Source: Prevotellaceae bacterium UBA3849 (GTDB taxonomy: Bacteria > Bacteroidota > Bacteroidia > Bacteroidales > Bacteroidaceae). From it: a stretch of 7,370 bases of DNA. Below are positions 1-5,127 of the stretch, in pieces; the first letter of the stretch is position 1; every line of letters begins with the position of its first letter. Position numbers and translations under genes: made by a program. The notes beneath the pieces are model-generated. The model was not told the origin of the DNA and searched no databases. It was given only the letters and a program-made list of their open reading frames with translations. The stretch is taken from positions 12,105 to 19,474 of the forward strand of contig DGHL01000101.1 of the NCBI GenBank assembly GCA_002392645.1, in the 5' to 3' direction.

Positions 1-96
1 CGTGCAGAAGGTCGTGCAGAAGGTTTTAAGCAGGGCATGGAGCAAGGCATGGAGCAAGGCATAGAGCAAGGCATGGCGAAAGGTATGGCGAAAGGT
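1..96 (+). repeat. 12-bp in-frame tandem repeats in the nuclease tail
   Basis: Eight consecutive 12-bp units are visible: CGTGCAGAAGGT twice, one divergent unit, ATGGAGCAAGGC twice, ATAGAGCAAGGC, then ATGGCGAAAGGT twice. Each encodes four residues ending in Gly. Units can be gained or lost without changing the frame, so length variation would alter the linker but not inactivate the gene. Confidence 0.85.
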
Positions 97-216
97 CGCA
101 AGGAAGAGAAGATGGACATGGCTCGCAAGTTAAAGTCTATGGGAATCTTGTCTGTCGGACAGATAGCCGAGGCTACAGGCTTATCTGTTGAGGAGATTGA
201 GAAGTTGGGGGTATGA
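1..216 (+). CDS. Rpn / PD-(D/E)XK nuclease family putative transposase, C-terminal fragment (5' end outside window)
   Basis: An open frame runs from the window edge to a TGA at 214-216 and gives 71 residues. The first ~32 are four-residue repeats ending in Gly (RAEG, RAEG, FKQG, MEQG, MEQG, IEQG, MAKG, MAKG). A charged helix follows (RKEEKMDMARKLKSMG), then a short terminal helix-turn-helix-like segment (SVGQIAEATGLSVEEIEKL). This G-x-x-x repeat tail followed by 'ILS..QIAEATGLS.EEI..L' is typical of the C-terminus of the Rpn recombination-promoting nuclease / PD-(D/E)XK transposase-like family, which is abundant in Bacteroidales. The nuclease core lies upstream of the window, so catalytic residues cannot be checked and activity is unknown. 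Despite the family name, these genes usually sit alone without terminal inverted repeats. The family call rests on the tail alone. Confidence 0.72.
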   Translation, partial: RAEGRAEGFKQGMEQGMEQGIEQGMAKGMAKGRKEEKMDMARKLKSMGILSVGQIAEATGLSVEEIEKLGV

Positions 217-217
217 G

Positions 218-266
218 AGTATAAAGTGTAAAGTATAAAGTATAAAGTATGGAGTGTAAAGAGTAA
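218..266. repeat. Heptameric tandem repeat array (AGTATAA-like, 7 units)
   Basis: Starting two bases after the nuclease stop codon are seven back-to-back 7-mers: AGTATAA, AGTGTAA, AGTATAA, AGTATAA, AGTATGG, AGTGTAA, AGAGTAA. Seven is not a multiple of three and stops occur in the frames, so the array is non-coding. A related array (AGTGAAA) lies just past the next gene at 2610-2644. Confidence 0.8.
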
Positions 267-364
267 TGTGATTTGATATAAAGTGATGGTAGCAAGTGTA
301 TTAAATAGAGTTAAAGTGTTGAATTTAGTTGGGCAAAAACTTGCTCAATCCAATAATTTGTATA

Positions 365-400
365 TCACTCACTCACTCACTCACTCACTCACTCACTCAC
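365..400. repeat. Tetranucleotide microsatellite (TCAC)9
   Basis: Nine perfect TCAC units occupy 36 bp, ending about 124 bp upstream of the BspA-like start codon and followed at once by TATATAATAA. Long perfect tetranucleotide tracts are prone to slipped-strand mispairing. In this intergenic position a copy-number change would alter spacing in the leader or promoter, not a reading frame. Confidence 0.93.
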
Positions 401-433
401 TATATAATAACCTATATAGGAAAGAAAAATGAT

Positions 434-473
434 GCGTCCGCATACGCAGCCTGATGGCTGCGTGTGCGGACGC
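434..473. promoter_or_regulatory. 18-bp hairpin (inverted repeat) in the BspA-like gene leader
   Basis: The arms at 434-451 and 456-473 (GCGTCCGCATACGCAGCC and its complement with a single G-T wobble) enclose a TGAT loop. The stem is GC-rich inside an AT-rich spacer and ends 51 bp before the ATG at 525. No T-run follows (TTTGCGTATA), so a classical rho-independent terminator is unlikely. A dispersed palindromic repeat or a leader-RNA structure fits better. Confidence 0.85.
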
Positions 474-524
474 TTTGCGTATATTATGTGTATAAGAAAA
501 TTCTAACTAAAATAATAATAAGAT

Positions 525-2594
525 ATGAAACAAAACAATTTAAAAAGAATCTGTCTGCTGTTAATTATACTTGTTACTGCAGGTATGGAGGCTAATGCTG
601 AAAAATATATGTATTATGAATTGAGAATTGACCAACAAGCTATATATTTCTATTATGGTGAATATAGTCATCTGCTAGAAGATAGAGAAAAGGTGATAGG
701 CGAAGAATGGAGTAACAGCCAAAAAGACTACAGCTCTTTGGGTAGTTATATCAAGAAGGTTTATATTGAGCCAAGTGTGGCAGAGGCTCGTCCTGAGTAT
801 TTGAATAATCTGTTTTATAATTTGAGTGGTATAACGGAGATAAATGGGTTAGAGTATCTGAATACATCAGAAACAAAGGAAATGACCAATATGTTTGGAG
901 GATGTAGTTCTTTGACAACTCTCGATTTGAGTACTTTCACGACAAATAATGTTGTGAATATGGCAGGTATGTTTAGTGGTTGCTCGGGATTGAAAGAACT
1001 TAAAATTGACGGCTTTGTTACGAATAATGTCAAGATTATGACCGATATGTTTAGAGGTTGCTCTGCATTAACAGACTTGGATTTGAGTAATTTTAATACA
1101 GAGAATGTGACTGATATGTATGGAATGTTCAATGGTTGCAGTGCACTTACAAACTTGAATCTGCGGAGTTTTAATACAGGTAAAGTGAATTATATGACTA
1201 ATATGTTTCGGTACTGTTCCTCGTTAGAGACATTGGATCTGAGTTCGTTTGAGACAGGTTCAGTGTCTCTAATGGACTATATGTTCTATGACTGTAATAA
1301 CCTCAAACATCTTGATGTTTCACGATTCAACACCTCAAATGTAGAGAAAATGTATTATATGTTTGGTGGTTGCTCAAGTCTTACCACATTGGATGTCTCT
1401 AATTTTGACACGTCAAAGGTAACAGATATGAATAGTATGTTTGATGGTTGTTCCAGCCTTGTAGAACTTGTTTTCAGAAAATTCAAACCATTGGAGACAG
1501 CAAAAACGGATAGACTTTTTTATTCTTGTAAAAAACTTTCAACGATATATTGTGATGATACGTGGTCATGCGCAAGTTCCCAAAATATGTTTTATGGGTG
1601 TACCTCCCTTAAAGGTGCTATTCGTTATAGCTATGGCAACTGGAATGCGGATTACGCAAATCCTGTGACCGGATACTTCACTAACTTACCAGACACTTTC
1701 GATATAAAGATAGCAGGAACTTCCGTTACATCCATTAACTGCAATGACCTTACTGCAATCTCCGGCGTTACGGGCACAGCCTCATACGACCCTGACACAA
1801 AGACACTGTACCTTGAGGATGCCAACATAACGGAGAAAACATTGTTTGGCGGCTACGCCATCAAGACCACCCTTGACACGCTGCGCATAAACGTAACGGG
1901 CGACTGCAACATATCTTCAAGCAGAGGCGTAGGCTTACACAGCAACTCACGCAACGTGGTAATCGGCGGCACTGGTACGCTGAACATTGATGCCAGTGTT
2001 GCAGGCATAGTGATGAACAGCACCGCCGCCAACAGCCTCGACATAGACGGCAAGGTAACCGTAAACGTAGAAGCCGATACATACGGCATGGTAGGCAGGG
2101 AATATGTCCAGCGCCGGTTTATGTCGCTTGAGTCTGACACGACTTATACCACCACGTTGAAAGTAGGCGGCGAAAACTCAAAGCTCAGCGTAAAGGGAAC
2201 GACAAGATGCTTCAATACCCTCGGCGGTTTCAGTCCAGCCGACGGCTACAAGGTGACATCACCGTCACGCACTGCATTCGATCCTGCTTCAAACACCTTC
2301 TGCCGAGTTGTTGCAACAGCGTCAGGAAGTGGAAAGATAGGAACTGGTCTTGTCTTGACTCTTGTTCCAGTTGCAGGCACCGCAGTGGTGATAGAGAAAC
2401 CATACATCCTCGGCGACGTGAACGGTGACGGCAGTATAACGATGGCAGATGCCAACATGGTAGTGAACTACTTCCTGTCAACGGACCCGTCAAGCATCGC
2501 GAACTTCAATGTGGCTGCAGCAGACGTAAACGGTGACAAAGCAATCACCATGGCTGATGCCAACCAGATAGTGAATATTTTCCTGGGACAGTGA
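525..2594 (+). CDS. BspA-like leucine-rich-repeat surface protein with C-terminal dockerin-like domain
   Basis: A 689-residue exported protein. Residues 1-25 form a signal peptide: a basic N-terminus, a hydrophobic core LLLIILVTAG, and a likely cleavage after ANA. Residues ~115-375 carry ten BspA-type (DUF285) LRR units, recognised by M-F-x-x-C-S-x-L starting at 123, 149, 175, 201, 227, 253, 279, 305, 331 and 355. The spacing is exactly 26 residues until the last unit (24). Residues ~390-620 are a Thr/Val/Gly-rich region with repeated short beta strands (such as YDPDTKTLYLEDANI), a domain type often found in Prevotella surface proteins and possibly carbohydrate-binding. Residues 630-688 hold two dockerin-like calcium loops, D631-N633-D635-D642 and D667-N669-D671-D678, each followed by ADAN. 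BspA relatives bind host matrix proteins or other bacteria; the ligand here is unknown. The ATG at 525 is supported by the signal peptide and the A-rich leader. The LRR half is AT-rich and the remainder GC-rich. Confidence 0.9.
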   Translation: MKQNNLKRICLLLIILVTAGMEANAEKYMYYELRIDQQAIYFYYGEYSHLLEDREKVIGEEWSNSQKDYSSLGSYIKKVYIEPSVAEARPEYLNNLFYNLSGITEINGLEYLNTSETKEMTNMFGGCSSLTTLDLSTFTTNNVVNMAGMFSGCSGLKELKIDGFVTNNVKIMTDMFRGCSALTDLDLSNFNTENVTDMYGMFNGCSALTNLNLRSFNTGKVNYMTNMFRYCSSLETLDLSSFETGSVSLMDYMFYDCNNLKHLDVSRFNTSNVEKMYYMFGGCSSLTTLDVSNFDTSKVTDMNSMFDGCSSLVELVFRKFKPLETAKTDRLFYSCKKLSTIYCDDTWSCASSQNMFYGCTSLKGAIRYSYGNWNADYANPVTGYFTNLPDTFDIKIAGTSVTSINCNDLTAISGVTGTASYDPDTKTLYLEDANITEKTLFGGYAIKTTLDTLRINVTGDCNISSSRGVGLHSNSRNVVIGGTGTLNIDASVAGIVMNSTAANSLDIDGKVTVNVEADTYGMVGREYVQRRFMSLESDTTYTTTLKVGGENSKLSVKGTTRCFNTLGGFSPADGYKVTSPSRTAFDPASNTFCRVVATASGSGKIGTGLVLTLVPVAGTAVVIEKPYILGDVNGDGSITMADANMVVNYFLSTDPSSIANFNVAAADVNGDKAITMADANQIVNIFLGQ

Positions 2595-2741
2595 CTTCGC
2601 TTCGCTCAGAGTGAAAAGTGAAAAGTGAAGAGTGAAAAATGAAGAATACCATGGACGGTTTGACAGGGTGATGGTTCCCATAAAGCCCAGTATGCCTATA
2701 AAACCTATTAAGCAGGTAACCATTGTCAAACCCAAAATATA
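2595..2741. other. Repeat-bearing 3' flank of the BspA-like gene
   Basis: No gene is supported. The stop codon is followed by CTTCGCTTCGCTC, the heptamer array (2610-2644), and from about 2679 to 2722 degenerate 9-bp units (CCCATAAAG, CCCAGTATG, CCTATAAAA, CCTATTAAG). Read on the minus strand, those units give a Gly-Phe-Ile-Gly-like string, which is best explained as a decayed repeat and not as a protein. Confidence 0.55.
2610..2644. repeat. Heptameric tandem repeat array (AGTGAAA-like, 5 units)
   Basis: Five 7-mers sit 15 bp after the BspA-like stop codon: AGTGAAA, AGTGAAA, AGTGAAG, AGTGAAA, AATGAAG. The AGTGAAA consensus is close to the AGTATAA/AGTGTAA units at 218-266, so the gene is bracketed by related heptamer arrays in the same orientation. 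Confidence 0.8.
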
Positions 2742-2787
2742 AAAATTGTCCGTAATTCTTGCTTTGGTAAGAATTACGGACAATTTT
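2742..2787. terminator. Perfect 19-bp inverted repeat, probable bidirectional terminator
   Basis: The arms at 2742-2760 (AAAATTGTCCGTAATTCTT) and 2769-2787 are exact reverse complements around an 8-base loop (GCTTTGGT). The stem starts with AAAA and ends with TTTT, so on either strand the transcript ends in a U-rich arm. It lies between the convergent BspA-like gene, which ends at 2594, and the GH97 gene, which ends at 2842. A bidirectional intrinsic terminator is the simplest reading, although the stem is AT-rich and the T-run lies inside the stem. Confidence 0.8.
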
Positions 2788-2841
2788 GTCAATTACGGTG
2801 GGAAATACAGCATCCACCTTATGTGTATGTAGTTTCTTGGC

Positions 2842-4830
2842 TTATTCAGTTATAATTATGCCTCCCATAGGTTGCAGGGAAACTTTAAGTTTTCCGTTCT
2901 TGCTGACCTTTACTGTAGTCTTGGTTGGTATGGCGAATAAGTCTCCCTTCTTTGCAGGAGCATCATTGTAGAGTGCTACGGTCTTGCCTGCAAACATAGG
3001 CAGATTGAGAGTCAGCGTCTTTGACGTCGCTTCGCCGTTCAGACCCGCAACATACCACTTGCCGTCGGTGCTCTGACGTGCGAGTATGGCGTATTTAGTA
3101 GGATATCCGTCGATGAATTGCGTTTCGTTCCATGTGGTAGGCACGTTCCTGAGAAAGTCAAGTTGGAAAGGCTGTAGTTCCGTAAGGTTGCTCTCCTGCA
3201 GGTCAATGCACTGTATAGAAGTCTGATTGATAATAGCTGCCGCCATCTCAAACGTGTCGCTGGTATAGCGGCGGTGACGGCTTTTGTTGTCGCGACTCAT
3301 ATGGTGGTTCATCATGGTGCCGCCCCAATCCATGGAAGCCACGGCATTGCGGCAGAAGGGATGCATGGTAAGTTCGAAGCCCTCTGACTTGGCGTGACGC
3401 TCATCGAAATATACGTTTTCGGAAGCCAGGACGGCTTCAGAGGCAACGAAGTTTGGGTACATCTTCTCCCAACCACGAGGCAGAGTGCAGCCATGGAATA
3501 TTACCTGTATGCCGTGTCGATTGGCGTCGCTGAGGATATCCTCATAAAGTTGCATGGTCTGCTGTTTGTCACCGCCGAAGAAGTCAACCTTTATGCCCTT
3601 TACGCCAATCTTCTCCATCCAAGCCATTTCGCGTTCACGTGCAATACTTGTATTCATACAGTTGCGTGGTCCCTGTGGAGCATCGTTGATGTAGCCGTTG
3701 CTGTTGTACCATAGCATGAGACTGACGCCTTTTGAGCGTGCATATTGGCTTAGCTGCTCTATGCGCTCACGACCTATCTGCACATCCCAGAATCCATCTA
3801 CGAGGCAGTATTCGTAACCCATGGCGGCGGCGGTGTTGATGAAACTTACCTGATCGTCATAGTTTACGGAATTGTCCTGCCATATCAGCCAAGACCATGT
3901 GTAGCGACCAGGCTTGTATTGCTCACGTGGCTCGTACATCTGCTCAACGACGTCGTATGCTATGGTGGTTTCTACTATCGGTTTGAGGGTAGTGCCGATG
4001 GTTATGGTGCGCCATGGCGTGCTGCCAGGTAGGGAAATGGCTGGCGTGGCAGCACTCAGTCCGTGGTTCTCGCTGGGGTCAGGGTATGCTATCGTGTAGC
4101 CTTCGCCATCGTGGTAGTCGCTCAGGTGACTGCCGCAGTAGTTGGAACCTACGCCGGTTTCGCTGACGAGTGCCCAACCATCGTTACCGATTCGGAAAAG
4201 GCATGGGAAGGTATAGCCCTTGCCGAATTTCGACTTCTTGTTCATGGCGTCATCGGCAATGTAATCTTCCTCGTAGCTTGGTTTCGTGCTCATCCAACCT
4301 TTGTGGTCGCCGTCTATCTGCGGACAGATAAAGGTGGTTGTCCCGTCAGGAAACAGAAAACTGCTTGCTTCGGAGTATATCGTGGTGCGGCGTGGCTCAT
4401 CGCGGAAAGTGGTCTTGGCGCCCTCAAACATATAGCGATAGGCAATGTCGTTGTTGCTTACCTGCATGGTAAGAGTCATGATGCGCTGTGTGCCTTCGGC
4501 AGTGAGGTCAAGTTCAAGTTTGTTTGCCTTGTAGTTATTACCTCGCGCTTTTGTGCCACGCATGGTATATGTATAGTCGATGGCGCTCTCGCGATGCGAC
4601 TTTATTGTCAGGGCTTTGCTGTAGTCGCCCATCTCGGTGTTGAGGCCGAGTCTTGAGTTCTGCATCATTTCCTTGCCGTCGTAGCATACGTTGTAGGTCA
4701 GTATTCCGTCGTGGCAGTTGATGTCAACGCAAAGTTTGCCGTCAGGTGATGTGACGGTCTTCGTCTCTGCCATGCCGATAGTTGCGGTTGCGCATATCAA
4801 GGACAGCAGCAATTGAATTTTTTTTCTCAT
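2842..4830 (-). CDS. Glycoside hydrolase family 97, retaining (alpha-galactosidase-type) enzyme
   Basis: A 662-residue exported glycosidase, full length for GH97. Residues 1-21 are a signal peptide (MRKK, then a hydrophobic stretch ending IGMA). Residues ~22-300 match the GH97 N-terminal beta-sandwich (TSPDGKLCVDI, LGLN). Residues ~305-560 are the catalytic (beta/alpha)8 barrel, with YTWSWLIWQDN (310-320), YEYCLVDGFWD (339-349), LMLWYNSNG (371-379) and GIKVDFFGGD (412-421). A short beta domain closes the protein. Retaining GH97 enzymes, typified by the Bacteroides thetaiotaomicron alpha-galactosidase, use an Asp in KVDF as nucleophile; here this is Asp416. Glu471 in ASEN is my candidate acid/base, based on its spacing from Asp416 (Glu465 is nearby). 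Inverting SusB-type members lack that Asp. The expected role is release of alpha-linked galactose from oligosaccharides in the periplasm. No susC/susD partner is in the window. The start is supported by the signal peptide and a -7 box 42 bp upstream. Confidence 0.93.
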   Translation of the reverse strand: MRKKIQLLLSLICATATIGMAETKTVTSPDGKLCVDINCHDGILTYNVCYDGKEMMQNSRLGLNTEMGDYSKALTIKSHRESAIDYTYTMRGTKARGNNYKANKLELDLTAEGTQRIMTLTMQVSNNDIAYRYMFEGAKTTFRDEPRRTTIYSEASSFLFPDGTTTFICPQIDGDHKGWMSTKPSYEEDYIADDAMNKKSKFGKGYTFPCLFRIGNDGWALVSETGVGSNYCGSHLSDYHDGEGYTIAYPDPSENHGLSAATPAISLPGSTPWRTITIGTTLKPIVETTIAYDVVEQMYEPREQYKPGRYTWSWLIWQDNSVNYDDQVSFINTAAAMGYEYCLVDGFWDVQIGRERIEQLSQYARSKGVSLMLWYNSNGYINDAPQGPRNCMNTSIAREREMAWMEKIGVKGIKVDFFGGDKQQTMQLYEDILSDANRHGIQVIFHGCTLPRGWEKMYPNFVASEAVLASENVYFDERHAKSEGFELTMHPFCRNAVASMDWGGTMMNHHMSRDNKSRHRRYTSDTFEMAAAIINQTSIQCIDLQESNLTELQPFQLDFLRNVPTTWNETQFIDGYPTKYAILARQSTDGKWYVAGLNGEATSKTLTLNLPMFAGKTVALYNDAPAKKGDLFAIPTKTTVKVSKNGKLKVSLQPMGGIIITE

Positions 4831-4871
4831 GATGTGAATATTGTTTTGTAGTTGTAAGTATATTTCGAGTG

Positions 4872-4879
4872 CAAAAGTA
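4872..4879 (-). promoter_or_regulatory. Bacteroidetes -7 promoter box for the GH97 gene
   Basis: Read on the minus strand, these bases are TACTTTTG, an exact match to the Bacteroidetes sigma-ABfr -7 consensus TAnnTTTG. The box sits 42 bp upstream of the GH97 start codon, implying a leader of roughly 35 bases. No good TTTG (-33) is seen at the usual 19-21 bp spacing, so the promoter may be weak or activator-dependent. Confidence 0.65.
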
Positions 4880-5018
4880 ATAAAAAAATCTCAATTTAGA
4901 TACTGTTGCGGAGAGAAAAAGCATGAGGTCTTGAAAATATCATGGGCAAATTCCGCGTTTCTCTGTACTGTTGTATATAAAAATGACAAGTAACAGCGTT
5001 TCTTTGAAAAAAAATAAT

Positions 5019-5026
5019 TACCTTTG
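5019..5026 (+). promoter_or_regulatory. Bacteroidetes -7 promoter box for the Wzi-lipoprotein operon
   Basis: TACCTTTG matches TAnnTTTG exactly and is followed by CATC. It lies 101 bp upstream of the Wzi-family start at 5128, predicting a leader of about 95 bases. A TTTG at 5003-5006 is too close to be a canonical -33 box. GTTT at 4998-5001 is a poor alternative. Confidence 0.65.
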
Positions 5027-5103
5027 CATCTGATTTTCCAATATCTATTCTAAGAGATAACGGGAAGGTAATACACATTATATATATAAGAATAAGAAGA
5101 CAG

Positions 5104-5118
5104 GTCGCCGACGGTGAC
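5104..5118 (+). promoter_or_regulatory. Small hairpin just upstream of the Wzi-family start codon
   Basis: GTCGCC and GGTGAC can form a 6-bp stem (one G-U pair) around GAC, ending nine bases before the ATG at 5128. It falls in the ribosome-loading region and could tune translation. The stem is short and might be chance. Confidence 0.3.
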
Positions 5119-5127
5119 GAATGATAT

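Larger units (their letters stand above)
217..524. other. Intergenic spacer between the nuclease tail and the BspA-like gene
   Basis: This 308-bp stretch shows no credible gene. In order it holds the heptamer array (218-266), an AT-rich segment with TAATTTG at 354-360 that only loosely resembles a Bacteroidetes -7 box, nine TCAC units (365-400), the perfect palindrome CCTATATAGG (411-420), a strong hairpin (434-473), and an A-rich leader directly before the ATG at 525. I could not identify an exact TAnnTTTG promoter here. Confidence 0.7.
4831..5127. other. Divergent intergenic promoter region (GH97 / Wzi)
   Basis: This AT-rich 297-bp region separates two divergently transcribed exported-protein genes. 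It contains oppositely facing -7 boxes at 4872-4879 (minus) and 5019-5026 (plus), about 140 bp apart. Neither start codon is preceded by a clear Shine-Dalgarno sequence, as is normal for this phylum. No gene or RNA could be recognised in it. Confidence 0.7.

Noticed and set aside
361..405. CRISPR-like array at the TCAC tract
   Set aside because: The units are four bases with no spacers, so this is a simple microsatellite.
434..473. Rho-independent terminator of the nuclease gene
   Set aside because: The stem is strong but is followed by TTTGCGTATA instead of a T-run, and it is over 200 bp from the stop codon.
2490..2792. Minus-strand open frame over the BspA-like 3' flank with a Gly-Phe-Ile-Gly string
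   Set aside because: It is produced by the degenerate 9-bp and heptamer repeats, overlaps the dockerin codons and the 19-bp hairpin, and has no leader or family resemblance.
4063..4656. 197-residue plus-strand open frame antisense to the GH97 gene
   Set aside because: GH97 motifs on the opposite strand are convincing throughout this segment. The plus-strand product is low-complexity Val/Ala-rich and matches no family I know.
5121..5123. ATG seven bases before the Wzi-family start as an alternative start or upstream ORF
   Set aside because: It is out of frame with the signal peptide and opens a short Cys-rich frame without recognisable features. It may still be a weak decoy start.
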